A stretch of DNA of 64,000 nucleotides from Bifidobacterium polysaccharolyticum (GCF_016101585.1 NZ_JACFQG010000001.1:62001-126000); one strand, 5' to 3'; shown: positions 1 through 10,800, counted from the first letter of the stretch. Notes: a model not told the origin generated them from the sequence alone. Numbers and translations are program-made.

Positions 1-1302
1 GGGGAAGATGAAGTTGGCCGGGAAGGAGGCCAGGATCTGCACCAAGGGCTGCAGGTAGCGGGAGATGCGCGGATTCATGCCGATCAGAGCACCTATCGGG
101 ACCCAGACGATGGTGCAGACCACCATCAGGATCAGCACTCGCAGGAAGGTCAGCAAACCTAGCTGGAAGACGTGCCCGACCTCGCCCAGGCCCAGAGGAT
201 GGATGACCATACGGTCCAGCTGCCAGAGACCCCACAGGCCGATCAGAGCCAGGCAGGCCCACCAAACCAGATCGCTTGCCCTCCTGCGTCCGCCGCCACG
301 GCTCCAACGCGCTCCAGTGCGGCCCAGGGGGCGGGTGATCCGATCCAGCATGTCCGCCAAGGGGTGGCCCACCAGGCCCAACAGGTCCTTGACCCCGGAC
401 AGGCGGATGACCGTCAGCACCAGGCTGCGCCGGGGCTCGGTGGACTGGCTGCTGGTGTAGCGGAACTTCTCAGCCCAGGCGGTCAGCGGCTTCCAGAGCA
501 GGAAATCAATCAGCAGAACCACCACGATCATGGTCAGGATGGCCAGGCCCACCTTGCCCAGGTCCTGCTCGGCGGTGGCCTCCTCCACAAAGGAGCCGAT
601 GCCTGGCAGGGCCAGGGTCCTGTTGTTGACCGAGATCATCTCGGAGGCAGTCAGGAAGAACCAGCCGCCGCCCATGCTCATCATGCAGTTCCAGAGCAGG
701 GGAATCATGGAGTTGGGCACGTCCAGCTTCCAGAAGCGTTGCCAGCGGGTCAGGCGCATCAGCCTCACCGCCTCGTCCAGGTCGGCGGGTTCGCTGGTCA
801 GGGAGTTATAGAAGGAGAAGGCCATGTTCCAGGCCTGGCTGGTGAAGATGGCGAAAATGGAGGCCGCTTCCACGCCCATGATGGACCCGGGGAATAGGAC
901 CAGCCAGATGGAGATGGTGGCCGACAGAAAGCCCAGGACGGGCACCGACTGCAGGATGTCCAGCAGGGGGATGAGCACGGCGCCCAGGCGGCGGGAGCGC
1001 GCGGCGGCCAGTCCGTAGAGGAAGGCGAAGACCAGGGAGATGATCAGGGCCGTGAACATGCGGAAGAGGGAGCGCAGCGCATAATAGGGCAGGTTAGCCG
1101 GATCGGTAGAGACGTGCGAGGGCACGCCGGCCGGGCCAATGGGGGCACCTAGTGCGGGCAGCAGATAGGCCAGGGCCCCCAGTAAAACCAGGGCGCCTAT
1201 GGCTACGGCCAGGCCCGTCCATATGCGGGTGGAGCGCGATGCCTGGCTGCGGTCGTCGTTCAATGGAGAACGGAGCATTCCTGGCAGTACGACAGTATTC
1301 AC
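1..1302 (-). CDS. ABC transporter permease, two-domain NitT/TauT type (partial)
   Basis: Partial at the window edge; 434 codons visible and the C-terminus lies outside. Reading back from a GTG at 1302, preceded by a good ribosome site (AAGGGAGG, 5-base spacer), gives a membrane protein. A first transmembrane segment lies near residues 24-45. An inner-membrane permease domain follows, containing the EAA-like stretch 'EAVRLMRLTRWQRFWKLDVP' that contacts the ATPase. After a hydrophilic linker a second permease domain begins near residue 360 and runs off the edge. Tandem permease domains in one chain are typical of the NitT/TauT-type transporters found in bifidobacteria. The substrate cannot be told from this sequence, and the ATPase and binding protein are probably outside the window. 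The plus-strand open frames over this region are Gly/His/Gln-rich antisense shadows. Confidence 0.85.
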   Translation of the reverse strand, partial: MNTVVLPGMLRSPLNDDRSQASRSTRIWTGLAVAIGALVLLGALAYLLPALGAPIGPAGVPSHVSTDPANLPYYALRSLFRMFTALIISLVFAFLYGLAAARSRRLGAVLIPLLDILQSVPVLGFLSATISIWLVLFPGSIMGVEAASIFAIFTSQAWNMAFSFYNSLTSEPADLDEAVRLMRLTRWQRFWKLDVPNSMIPLLWNCMMSMGGGWFFLTASEMISVNNRTLALPGIGSFVEEATAEQDLGKVGLAILTMIVVVLLIDFLLWKPLTAWAEKFRYTSSQSTEPRRSLVLTVIRLSGVKDLLGLVGHPLADMLDRITRPLGRTGARWSRGGGRRRASDLVWWACLALIGLWGLWQLDRMVIHPLGLGEVGHVFQLGLLTFLRVLILMVVCTIVWVPIGALIGMNPRISRYLQPLVQILASFPANFIFP

Positions 1303-1667
1303 GATGGCCTCCCTTCAAGGTGCGGAACATCCCTGTCGGCAGCCTCGAAGACGGCGTTGCGATCGGCCATGAGCCGACCATTGTCATCGTTCAAGCTTCG
1401 GCTTCGCATGGTGTTTGGCCCTGCATTAGTCCCTGCCTTGACACGACGGGGACTGTTGACCTGCGCGGGGTGTCTCCACCACTTTGCGGCAGCATGCCTT
1501 GTCCATGCGGTAGCTTCACCTACCGACCACCCAATAACATAGATGGGCCTAAGAGCAGTGTCAAGCATTTGCCAAACCAGCGTTGCCGTCCTTGCCAGGA
1601 CTGACAATGGCAAGGGTCTGCACGCAGTCGGTGCAGGCGCGAAATGAAATGTAAGGAGTGAATCCCT
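1303..1667. other. Divergent intergenic region (365 bp)
   Basis: This stretch separates the minus-strand permease from the plus-strand oxidoreductase and should carry both promoters. I found no credible gene: the frames across it lack ribosome sites and family resemblance. The only clear structure is an inverted repeat at 1590-1615. I recognised no riboswitch in the permease leader. Confidence 0.5.
1590..1615. promoter_or_regulatory. Inverted repeat upstream of the oxidoreductase gene
   Basis: CCTTGCCA and TGGCAAGG form a perfect 8-bp inverted repeat with a 10-base spacer, about 50 bp before the ATG at 1668. It could be a repressor operator or a leader hairpin. No T-run follows, so a terminator is unlikely. 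Confidence 0.4.
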
Positions 1668-2300
1668 ATGAAGATCGTGGCAGTCACGGCCAACCCCGAA
1701 CCCAAGAGTCTGACCGATGCGGCAGGCAACGCCCTGCTGGACGGGGCGGCCGAGGGCGGGGCTCGCACCGAGTTGATCGACCTTTGCGCCGAGGGGTTCA
1801 ATCCCGTCTTCGGCATGGAGGACAGGACCCACTACCTGGGCCAGGGACCCATGCCCGAGGATGCCCAGGCCATGCAGGAGCGCATCAAGGATGCGGACGT
1901 GCTGGCCCTGGTCTTCCCCGTCTACTGGTACAGCATGCCGGCCATCATGAAGGGCTTCGTCGACCGGGTCATCTGCCGGGGCTTCGCCTACCACGCTGAT
2001 GGAACCCCGGGGGCTCTGGCCGGGCGCCGGGTGGAGCTCGTCATGCTGACCGGCGGGGAAAAGGGATGGTACCAGTCCAGCGGCATCGGAGAGGCCTTGG
2101 ACAACCAGCTGCGTAGGCAGACCTTCCTCAAGTACTGCCAGGTTGCGCAGGTGGAGACCATTTATGTGGATAATCTGGATTCGGGCAACGATGAACAGCA
2201 GGCGCGGGAGGCTGCTGACCGGCACCTGGTGGCCCTGGCCTTGAAGGGTCGTCAGCTGGCCGCAGGGACCGAGCCCGGAGCGGACCAGGACGCTCAGTGA
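1668..2300 (+). CDS. NAD(P)H-dependent oxidoreductase, flavodoxin-like fold
   Basis: This 210-residue protein begins with the beta-strand and phosphate-loop pattern of flavin-binding reductases (MKIVAVTANPEPKSLT). The conserved FPVYWYSMPAIMKGFVDR stretch lies at residues 83-100, as in the Flavodoxin_2 / NAD(P)H-quinone reductase family (MdaB, YwrO). Such proteins are cytoplasmic and transfer two electrons from NAD(P)H to quinones or similar acceptors. The ATG has a ribosome site (TAAGGAG, 1652-1658). The stop overlaps the GTG of the next gene, so the two are probably cotranscribed. The true substrate is unknown. Confidence 0.85.
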   Translation: MKIVAVTANPEPKSLTDAAGNALLDGAAEGGARTELIDLCAEGFNPVFGMEDRTHYLGQGPMPEDAQAMQERIKDADVLALVFPVYWYSMPAIMKGFVDRVICRGFAYHADGTPGALAGRRVELVMLTGGEKGWYQSSGIGEALDNQLRRQTFLKYCQVAQVETIYVDNLDSGNDEQQAREAADRHLVALALKGRQLAAGTEPGADQDAQ

Positions 2301-3460
2301 CGCTCAGCATCGGGTTCGTCTTCGATGACACCCTGGATGTGTTCGACGGGGTCCAGCAGCACATTCTGATCCTGGGACGGGAGCTGGGCAGGCGGGGTCA
2401 CAGGGTCCAGTATCTGGTCGGGCATACCGCCCATCCGCCGGTTGACGGAGTCCACTCCCTGTCCCGCAACGTCATGGTCTCCTTCAACGGCAACAGGATG
2501 CGCATACCACTCCCTGCACCCAAGGAGCCTATCCGCCGGGTCCTGGAGGCCGGGCACTTCGACCTGTTGCACGTCCAGGCCCCCTATAGCCCCTTCCTGG
2601 CAGGGCGGGTCATCCGTGCCGCAGATCCGGCAACGGCCCTGGTGGCCACCTATCACATTGCCCCCACAGGAAACCTGCAGTTGCTGGGCGGTCGGCTGTT
2701 GGGGATGATCAACCGAAGGACCCATAGACGCATCGACAGGGTCATCGCAGTCTCGCCTGTGGCGGCCAGTTATGCCCGGCAGACTGCCGGTGTGTCCAGC
2801 AGGGTGGTGGCAAACCCTGTGGACGTGGCTGCCCTGCGCCAGGCTCGTCAGGCCGCTGGCGACCAGGAGGTGGCGCGCCTACACGGCCAGGGACCGCATC
2901 TGGTCTTTCTGGGACGGTTCGTGGCTCGCAAGGGGGCGGGGATCCTGCTTTCAGCCCTCCAGACGGGGGAGCGTGCCGGCATTCTGCCTGAAGGCCTGCA
3001 TGTGACTATGGCCGGCAAGGGTCCACTGCTGGAGGATTGCCGTCGAAAGGCCGCCGCCCTGCGCACCCCGGTGGCCTTCCCCGGTTTTGTGGACGAGAAG
3101 GACAAACCTGCCCTCCTGGCCTCCTCCGACCTGACGGTCTTTCCCTCCACCGGGGGCGAATCCTTCGGCATCGTCCTCTTGGAGGCCATCGCTTCGGGCA
3201 CGGCTCCGGTGCTGGCTGGGGACAATCCCGGCTACCGGTCCACCCTGATGGGCGATGAACGGGCTCTGGTGCCCGTCGACTCGCCCAACACCCCCGAACT
3301 GATGGCCCGGCGACTTGCCCAGGCCTTAGGGGATCCCTCCTGGAGGCGGAATGTGCGCCACGACCAGCTGACGCTCCTGGACCGCTACGACGTGACCACC
3401 GTGGCCGATCAGGTGGAGGAGGTCTACCAGCAAGCCATTCAAGACCGCCGTCTCATGTAG
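2297..3460 (+). CDS. Glycosyltransferase family 4 (PimB-like)
   Basis: 387 residues with the two Rossmann domains of GT-B retaining glycosyltransferases. The N-terminal acceptor domain has a Gly-rich start (DVFDGVQQHI). The C-terminal donor domain carries the ESFGIVLLE motif at 288-296, whose two glutamates bind the nucleotide-sugar. GTG start at 2297 overlapping the previous TGA by four bases (GTGA). The overall look is closest to GDP-mannose-dependent phosphatidylinositol mannosyltransferases of actinobacteria, so a role in cell-envelope glycolipid synthesis is a reasonable inference. The donor and acceptor are not proven by sequence. Confidence 0.85.
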   Translation: MTLSIGFVFDDTLDVFDGVQQHILILGRELGRRGHRVQYLVGHTAHPPVDGVHSLSRNVMVSFNGNRMRIPLPAPKEPIRRVLEAGHFDLLHVQAPYSPFLAGRVIRAADPATALVATYHIAPTGNLQLLGGRLLGMINRRTHRRIDRVIAVSPVAASYARQTAGVSSRVVANPVDVAALRQARQAAGDQEVARLHGQGPHLVFLGRFVARKGAGILLSALQTGERAGILPEGLHVTMAGKGPLLEDCRRKAAALRTPVAFPGFVDEKDKPALLASSDLTVFPSTGGESFGIVLLEAIASGTAPVLAGDNPGYRSTLMGDERALVPVDSPNTPELMARRLAQALGDPSWRRNVRHDQLTLLDRYDVTTVADQVEEVYQQAIQDRRLM

Positions 3461-3469
3461 GGTAGGTAC

Positions 3470-6400
3470 ATGTCATTCTTTGATTTCTTCGGTGCCATGT
3501 TCGACCCTGAGGGCGGTCCAGGCGGACCAGGCCGGCGTCGCAATGAAGACGACCCGGTCATCCTGCATGTGCAAACCGATGGGGAGGGTCCCGGCCAGGG
3601 GGGCGGCGGCGCGCCTCGCTTCCGCTTCCCCGGACCAGGTGACCCCCGGCTGACTTCCCGCACGAAGGGCAATGACGGGCCTTCCCGGGGTTCGCGGATC
3701 CTGGCAGTGGTTGTGGCAGTCGTGCTGGTCGTCTTCCTGCTACTGTTCGCGCTCAGCCGCTTCATCACCGATGTCATGTGGTTCTCCCAACTGGGGGCGG
3801 CGCAGATAGTCTGGACCCAGCTGGGCATCAAGGTGGGCCTATGGCTGGCTTATGCACTGCTGCTGGCCGCGGTGACCCTGCTTTCGGCCATCCTGGCCAT
3901 CCGCAGCCGTCCCGATTCGCCTGACGGGTCTACCATCAGGGTCAAGGGCGATCTGATTGAGGTAGGCAAGGGAGTCTCCTCACGCACGGCGCTGAAGGTG
4001 GCCGTGGTGGTCTCCCTGGTTGTTGGCGTATTCTTCGGCTTCCAGTTCAACGCCGACTGGAAGCAGGTGCTCCTGCTCTTCAACGCCCAGTCCTTCGGGG
4101 TGCGCGATCCCCAGTTCGGCCTGGACAACGGCTTCTATGTCTTCATCCTGCCTGGCCTGCAGCTGTTGGTCTCCTCCCTGCTGATGATGCTGCTGGCGGC
4201 CACGGTCTTCAGCCTGGTCACCAACTTCCTCATGGGTGGCATTCGCTTGACCATGCCCGTGCACGGCCGGGGCATTCTGGAGATGACCCGTTCCGCCCGC
4301 AGACAGGTGGCCGTCTGGTTGATCCTGTTCATGCTGGTCTGGGCCGGCGATACGGCCCTGGGTGTCTTCGGCAGGCTGACCGAGGAGGGCGATCGGATCA
4401 CCGGCGCCTCTTACACCTCGGTTAAAGCGGCCATCCCAGTGACCCTGATTATGGCCGTGGTCATAGCTCTGCTGGGCATAATTTTGGCCGTCTGGATTCT
4501 GAGGTCGCCCACCCTGGAACCCGGCCGTGTCCATGCAGGATCCCTGGGTTCGGCCGTCAAGCAGTGGAGGATTCCCGCTCTGGCTGTAGCCGTCACCATC
4601 GTTCTGTCCCTGTTGCTGACCGTCTTCTGGCCGGCCCTGGTCCAGCGCTTCCGGGTCAATCCAAACGCCCAGGAGATGGAATCCGCCTACATTCAGCGCA
4701 ACATCGCCGCCACCACCAAGGCCTATGGGCTGGATAGACTCAAGACCGAGGCCTATGACGCCACTACCGAGGTCCAGTCAGGCGCTCTCTCCCGGGATGC
4801 AGAGACTACCGCACAGATTCGTTTGTTGGATCCCCAGGTGGTTTCTCCCACCTTCCGCCAGCTGCAGCAGTCCAAGCAGTACTACACCTTCGAGGACACT
4901 CTGGCCGTTGACAAGTACGACATCGACGGAGTCAGCCAGGATACGGTCATCGGCGCTCGCGAGCTGGACTTGGAGGGCAACGACAACCGCAACTGGGTCA
5001 ACGACCACACGGTCTTCACCCACGGCTACGGCATCGTGGCCGCCTACGGTAACAAGGTCACCCCGGACGGGCAGCCCGAATTCTTCGAGCAGGACATCCC
5101 AACCAAGGGCAAGCTGACCGACAGCCAGCACTACGAGCCGCGAATCTACTTCTCGCCCAACGCGCCCGAGTACTCCATCGTCGGCGCGCCCCAGGGCTCG
5201 TCAGGCTGGGAGTTCGACTATCCTACCGGTTCTAAGGGAGCCACCAACACCTTCAAGGGCAACGGCGGCCCCTCGGTGGGCAACTTCCTGGCCCGAGTAC
5301 TTTACGCCATCCGTTTTGGATCCGATCAGATACTCTTCTCGGACCGCGTCACCCCCGACTCGCAGATTCTCTACAACCGCTCGCCCAAGGAGCGCGTGGC
5401 CCAGATCGCCCCCTATCTGACCCTGGACGGGCGCGTCTACCCGGCTGTGGTGGATGGCCGGGTCAAGTGGATCGTCGACGGCTACACCACCTCTGACGCC
5501 TACCCCTACTCACAGAAGGTAGACCTGGGGCCCATCACCCAGGACACGACCACCCTGAGCTCTGAGGCCGTCAAGGGCTTGGGCTCTCAGAAGGCTAACT
5601 ACATCCGCAACTCCGTCAAGGCTACGGTCGATGCCTACGACGGCTCGGTGGATCTGTATGCCTGGGATGCCAAGGATCCGGTGCTCAAGGCATGGCAGAA
5701 GGTCTTCCCCGGCCAGTTCAAGCCGCTTTCGTCAATCTCCGGTGACCTGATGAGCCACATGCGTTACCCGGAGAGCCTGTTCAAGGTGCAGCGCCAGCTC
5801 CTGTCCCAGTACCACGTCAACTCGGCCAGCCAGTTCTTCTCCGGCGAGGACTTCTGGCAGACCCCCGTGGATCCGACCGGAACCAGCAAGGAGCAGAAGG
5901 CGGGTATCAAGCAGCCTCCCTACTATCTGACCTTGCAGACCCCGGGGACTGACAAGCCCGCCTTCTCGCTGACTTCCACCTTCATCCCCGCCGGCACCTC
6001 CACCAGGGAGATTCTGACCGGGTTCCTGTCTGTGGATTCCGACGCCGGGTCGACCAAGGGGGTGATAGGGCCGGACTACGGGACCATCCGGCTGATGGAG
6101 CTGCCCAAGAATTCCAATGTTCCCGGCCCGGGGCAGGCCCAAAACAACTTCAACTCGGATGCTGCGGTCTCGACCGAGCTCAACCTGCTCCAGTCCGGAT
6201 CCACCAAGGTCAAACGTGGCAACCTGCTGACTCTGCCAATTGGCGGCGGACTGATCTACATCCAGCCGGTATACGTCCAGTCCAGCGGTGCCACCAGCTT
6301 CCCCCTGCTCAAGCGGGTTTTGGTGGCCTTCGGAGACAAGGTTTCTTCCTCAGCGACCTTGGATGCGGCTCTTGACAAGACCTTCCAGGGCAACTCGGGC

Positions 6401-6676
6401 GCATCGGCAGGCGATGCCGACAACACTGGACGCACCAATTCCAATGCTGACCAGAGCGAGCAATCCGATAAGGCCCCAGGTAAGACCGCCGGGTCCGGCG
6501 GGGCATCTACCACAGGAGGACAGGCCTTGAAACAGGCCTTGGACAAGGCCAACCAGGCCATGAGCGACGGCGATGCCGCCCTGAAGAAGGGCGACTTCAG
6601 CGCCTACGGCGAGGCTCAGAACCGTCTGCGCGAAGCCCTCAAGGAGGCCTCCGACCAGGAGGGCGGCAACAAGTGA
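3470..6676 (+). CDS. UPF0182 family large membrane protein
   Basis: 1068 residues. A Gly/Pro-rich cytoplasmic head (about 1-72) is followed by about seven transmembrane segments between residues 75 and 385, beginning with a strongly hydrophobic one (about 75-95). A large soluble region of about 550 residues comes next, then a low-complexity Ser/Asp/Asn-rich tail and a final amphipathic helix. This is the architecture of the actinobacterial UPF0182 / COG1615 family (homologues in Mycobacterium, e.g. Rv0064). Its biochemical function is not established; it is an envelope protein with a presumed extracytoplasmic domain. It starts 9 bp after the GT4 gene and overlaps the acetyltransferase gene by 4 bp, so it sits mid-operon. 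Confidence 0.9.
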   Translation: MSFFDFFGAMFDPEGGPGGPGRRRNEDDPVILHVQTDGEGPGQGGGGAPRFRFPGPGDPRLTSRTKGNDGPSRGSRILAVVVAVVLVVFLLLFALSRFITDVMWFSQLGAAQIVWTQLGIKVGLWLAYALLLAAVTLLSAILAIRSRPDSPDGSTIRVKGDLIEVGKGVSSRTALKVAVVVSLVVGVFFGFQFNADWKQVLLLFNAQSFGVRDPQFGLDNGFYVFILPGLQLLVSSLLMMLLAATVFSLVTNFLMGGIRLTMPVHGRGILEMTRSARRQVAVWLILFMLVWAGDTALGVFGRLTEEGDRITGASYTSVKAAIPVTLIMAVVIALLGIILAVWILRSPTLEPGRVHAGSLGSAVKQWRIPALAVAVTIVLSLLLTVFWPALVQRFRVNPNAQEMESAYIQRNIAATTKAYGLDRLKTEAYDATTEVQSGALSRDAETTAQIRLLDPQVVSPTFRQLQQSKQYYTFEDTLAVDKYDIDGVSQDTVIGARELDLEGNDNRNWVNDHTVFTHGYGIVAAYGNKVTPDGQPEFFEQDIPTKGKLTDSQHYEPRIYFSPNAPEYSIVGAPQGSSGWEFDYPTGSKGATNTFKGNGGPSVGNFLARVLYAIRFGSDQILFSDRVTPDSQILYNRSPKERVAQIAPYLTLDGRVYPAVVDGRVKWIVDGYTTSDAYPYSQKVDLGPITQDTTTLSSEAVKGLGSQKANYIRNSVKATVDAYDGSVDLYAWDAKDPVLKAWQKVFPGQFKPLSSISGDLMSHMRYPESLFKVQRQLLSQYHVNSASQFFSGEDFWQTPVDPTGTSKEQKAGIKQPPYYLTLQTPGTDKPAFSLTSTFIPAGTSTREILTGFLSVDSDAGSTKGVIGPDYGTIRLMELPKNSNVPGPGQAQNNFNSDAAVSTELNLLQSGSTKVKRGNLLTLPIGGGLIYIQPVYVQSSGATSFPLLKRVLVAFGDKVSSSATLDAALDKTFQGNSGASAGDADNTGRTNSNADQSEQSDKAPGKTAGSGGASTTGGQALKQALDKANQAMSDGDAALKKGDFSAYGEAQNRLREALKEASDQEGGNK

Positions 6677-7203
6677 GCGCCACCCCGCGCATCCGGCTCT
6701 GCCGTCGCGGGGACCTGGAGGCGGTCACCGATATTTACAACCAGGCGGTCATGGATGGCGGTTCCACGGCGGATACGGCCCCGGTCAGTCTGGACCAGCG
6801 CCTGCAATGGTGGCTGGACCACAATCCCGACCAGGGCCATCCGGTCCTGGTCCTGGAGCAGGAGGGCCGGGTGCTGGCCTTCGGCTCCCTGTCGGCATAC
6901 TACGATCGGCCCGGCTACCAGGAGACCTGCGAGCTGAGCTACTACGTGGACCGTGGCAGCCGTGGCCGTGGCCTGGGTGTCCTGATGGTCCATTCCCTGC
7001 TGGAGCGTGCCCAGCGGCAGGGCATGCGTCTGGCCGTGGCCATCATATTCGATGACAATTCGGCCTCCAAGGCCCTTTTGCACCGGTTCGGTTTCAGCCG
7101 CTTCGGCCTTCTGCCCCAGGCAGCTTGGGACCGGTTCGTCCTGCATGATGTTTCCTACTGGAGCCTGTCCCTTGAGCGAAATGGGGTCGGGGAGCCTGTG
7201 TAG
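6673..7203 (+). CDS. GNAT family N-acetyltransferase
   Basis: 176 residues. The acetyl-CoA pyrophosphate-binding motif RGSRGRGLG lies at 94-102, followed by the alpha-helix and the 'ASKALLHRFGF' region typical of phosphinothricin-type acetyltransferases. GTG start at 6673 overlapping the preceding TGA. It probably acetylates a small amine or a protein N-terminus in the cytoplasm; the substrate is unknown. The phosphinothricin-resistance label often given to this subfamily should not be taken as its real role here. Confidence 0.85.
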   Translation: MSATPRIRLCRRGDLEAVTDIYNQAVMDGGSTADTAPVSLDQRLQWWLDHNPDQGHPVLVLEQEGRVLAFGSLSAYYDRPGYQETCELSYYVDRGSRGRGLGVLMVHSLLERAQRQGMRLAVAIIFDDNSASKALLHRFGFSRFGLLPQAAWDRFVLHDVSYWSLSLERNGVGEPV

Positions 7204-7243
7204 AATCTCACCGTCCCGTCTGAGAGCAGGAGGTATCACCTAC

Positions 7244-7843
7244 ATGGCATCCGATTTCTGGCTGATAGCCGGACTGGGCAACCCGGGTGACGAGTATAAG
7301 GGCACCAGGCACAACATGGGCTTCATGTGCGCCGATCTGCTGGCCGAACGCTGGTCGGTTAACCTGCGCGACCACAAAGGTCTGGCCCAGCTGGGCCGTG
7401 GCACCCTGGATCTTGACGGACGCCGCATACCCTTCTTCCTGGCCAAGCCGCTGACTTTCATGAACGACTCCGGCGATGCCCTGGCCTCCATCTGCTCTTA
7501 CTACCACATACCGGTTGGGCGGGTCGTGGTCATCCATGACGACATGGACCTAGAGTTCGGCCGGATCAAGGTCAAGGCCGGCGGGTCCTCGGGCGGGCAT
7601 AACGGCATCCGTTCCATCGACCGTTCTTTGGGCAGCAACGCCTATGCCCGGGTCCGCATGGGCGTGGGGCATGCCCGGAGAGGTCCTGACGCCCACCGGC
7701 GCACCGTGGACTGGGTTCTGGGCACCTTTGTCGGCGATCAGCGCAAGCGTCTGCCCGAGTTCCTGGCCGACGGCGCGGATGCCGCAGAAATCGTGATTAC
7801 CAAGGGCCTCAGCCAGGCTCAGGAGCAGTTCAATGGTCGATGA
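7244..7843 (+). CDS. pth: Peptidyl-tRNA hydrolase
   Basis: 199 residues. It cleaves the ester bond of peptidyl-tRNAs that drop off the ribosome and so recycles tRNA. The family hallmarks are present: GNPG at 12-15, catalytic His23 within TRHNMGF, the HDDMDL stretch, and GGSSGGHNG contacting the tRNA. The ATG at 7244 is chosen because AGGAGG precedes it and the homology begins there; the open frame extends further upstream without family sequence. It overlaps mfd by 11 bp, a common actinobacterial pairing. Confidence 0.96.
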   Translation: MASDFWLIAGLGNPGDEYKGTRHNMGFMCADLLAERWSVNLRDHKGLAQLGRGTLDLDGRRIPFFLAKPLTFMNDSGDALASICSYYHIPVGRVVVIHDDMDLEFGRIKVKAGGSSGGHNGIRSIDRSLGSNAYARVRMGVGHARRGPDAHRRTVDWVLGTFVGDQRKRLPEFLADGADAAEIVITKGLSQAQEQFNGR

Positions 7844-10800
7844 GCATATCCAGTCAGGGCAGGGGACCGGCAAGAAGGTGGAACCTCAGGAATCGCTGAA
7901 TGGATCCCTGCGTCCTCTTTTGGACGACCTGCAGGCGGATGCCGCCTTCAAAAGGTTGGTCCAAGGAGATTCCGAGCCTGCTACCGACACCGACACCTCT
8001 CTTATGGTGCAGGCTCCCCAGGGGATCAGGCCAGCCCTGGCCGCTGCGGCAGCCGGACGTGCCCCGGTGGTCCTGGTGGTCCCCTCCGAGCGTGATGCCG
8101 AGGAGATGGCCGGCGCCATCCGTTCCTGGTATGAGGGCGACCCTGGCGATGTAGCCCTGCTGCGCTCATGGGAGACCCTGCCTCACGAGCGGCTTTCGCC
8201 CCGGGCAGACACCGTGGCATCCCGGATGGCCGTCTTCAGGCGGCTGGCCCATCCGATTCAGGACGACCCTGACTTCGGACCCATCCGCATCCTGGTCATG
8301 CCCGTGCGCTCCCTGCTGCAGCCGGTTGTTAAAGGTCTGCAGGATGTGGAGCCCCTGGTCTTCCTACGCGGCCAGGACCTGCCTTTGGACCAGGCAGTCG
8401 AAGCCTTGGTCCGCAACGCCTACACCCGGGTGGACCTGGTCATGGAGCGCGGACAGTTCGCCGTCAGAGGCGGAATCCTGGATGTCTTCGTCCCCACCAT
8501 GGCCCACCCGGTGCGCATTGAGTTCTTCGGCGACGAGGTGGACACCATCCGCAGCTTCCACGCCTCCGATCAGCGCACCTACGGCCCCGACCTGGACCGG
8601 ATCTGGGCGCCGCCCTGCCGCGAGCTGCAGCTGACCGACCAGGTCCGCGCCCGCGCCCGTTCCCTGATCGGGAGCATCCCCAACGCCGACGACATGCTGG
8701 AGTCCATCGCCCAAGCCATTCCGGTGGAGGGCATGGAATCCCTTCTGCCTGCCCTGGTCGACGAGCTAGTGCCGGTGGGGTCCATGTTGCCTGAGGGTGC
8801 CCTGATTCTGCTGTCTGAGCCGCAGCTGTTGGCCCGCTCCGCCCAGGACCTGGTCAAGACCGCCAACGAGTTCCTGGCCGCAAGCTGGCATGTGGCAGCC
8901 TCAGGACAGGGCTCGGGCGCACCCATCAGCTTTGACAGGGCCAGCTTCCTGGACTACGACGAGGTCATCTCATCCTTGGAGTACCGCAAGGGTGAGGTCT
9001 GGAAGCTGACCGACCTATCGGTGGATCCGGACCGGGAGGGGGCCGAGCGTCTGGATGCCCTGGCTCCGGACCAGTACCGCGGCGACGAGGATCGGGCCGC
9101 TTCGGGCATTGCATCCCTGCTGGAGCGCGGCGACCGGGTTGTTGTGACTGCTCCGGCCCAGGGGACGCTGAGCCGTCTGCGTCGGGCCGTGCAGACCACG
9201 GGGATCACTGGGTTGGAGTACCACCGCTCCCTGGCTGTGGACGGCTTCGTGGACCAGTCCGCCCATCTGGCCCTGCTGACCGAGAGGGACCTGACCGGGC
9301 GTACCAGCGTGGCCGCTGGCAGCAAGACCTCCAACCGACGGCGCAAGGCCATCGACCTGGACGAGCTCAAGCCCGGTGACTATGTGGTCCACGACCAGCA
9401 CGGCATCGGCCGCTTCCTAGGCATGCGCCAGCGCAGCGTGGGCGTGGGCCCCAGCAAGGGCAGCCGGGAGTATCTGGTCCTGGAGTACGCCCCCTCCAAG
9501 CGCAATGCCCCGCCAGACAAGCTCTTCGTGCCGGCCGACCAGCTGGACCAGGTCAGCCGCTATATCGGTGCCGAAATTCCCAGGCTCAACAAGCTGGGCG
9601 GATCCGACTGGTCGGCCACCAAGGCCAAGGCCCGCAAGCACGTTCACAAGATCGCCCAGGGACTGGTCAAACTCTACTCGGCCCGGCAGCGCACCAAGGG
9701 CTTCGCCTTCAGTCCCGACACCCCCTGGCAGAAGGAGCTGGAGGATGCCTTCCCCTACCAGGAGACCCCCGACCAGCTGACCGCCATCGACGATGTCAAG
9801 GCCGATATGGAGAAGCCGGTGCCCATGGACCGCCTGATCTGCGGGGATGTGGGCTTCGGCAAGACCGAGATAGCCATCCGTGCCGCCTTCAAGGCCGTTC
9901 AGGACGGCAAGCAGGTGGTCGTCCTGGTGCCCACGACCCTGCTGGTTCAGCAGCACTATCAAACCTTTACCGAGCGGTTCGAAGGCTTCCCGGTGGATGT
10001 GGCCGCCATGAGCCGCTTCCAGACCGCCAAGGAGAACCAGGCCACCATGGAGGGCCTGGCCAGCGGGGCCGTGGACGTGGTCATCGGCACCCACAAGTTG
10101 CTCAACCCGCGTATCCGATTCAAGGATCTGGGTCTGATGATCGTGGACGAGGAGCAGCGCTTCGGCGTGGAGGCCAAGGAGACCCTCAAGGCCATGCGGA
10201 CCAACGTGGATGTCCTGTCCCTGTCGGCTACTCCCATTCCGCGCACCCTGGAGATGGCGGTGACCGGCATCCGCGAGATGTCGACCCTGGCCACGCCCCC
10301 CGAGGATCGTCTGCCGGTACTGACCTATGTGGGCGCCTACGAGGATGCCCAGGTGACTGCGGCCATTCGCCGTGAGCTCCTACGCGGGGGCCAGATCTTC
10401 TACATCCATAACCGGGTGGAGGACATCGGCAAGGTCTCGGCCAAGGTGCAGACGCTGGTTCCCGAGGCCAAGGTGGGCGTGGCCCACGGCAAGATGGGGG
10501 AGAAGCAGCTGGACGGGGTCATCCGGGACTTTTGGCACCGGGATATCGATGTGCTGGTCTGCACCACCATCGTTGAGACTGGCCTTGATATACCCAACGC
10601 CAACACGCTGATCGTGGACCGGGCCGACCGCTTCGGTCTCTCCCAGCTCCACCAGCTGCGCGGCCGGGTGGGACGCGGCCGGGAGCGCGCTTACGCCTAC
10701 TTCCTCTACGACCCCAGCAAGCCCATGACCCAGACCGCCCACGACAGGCTGGCCACCATCGCCCAGAACACAGCTCTAGGGTCCGGCTACGACGTGGCCA

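Noticed and set aside
172-897. Plus-strand frame over the left-edge permease, rich in Gly, His and Gln
   Set aside because: It is the antisense of a membrane-protein gene, lacks a ribosome site, and has the composition typical of antisense reading of high-GC DNA.
1299-2225. Long minus-strand frame over the oxidoreductase and its upstream gap
   Set aside because: It covers the complement of a well-supported gene, has no family resemblance, and no promoter or ribosome site.
9417-10094. Minus-strand frame inside mfd
   Set aside because: Antisense shadow; the forward frame holds all helicase motifs.
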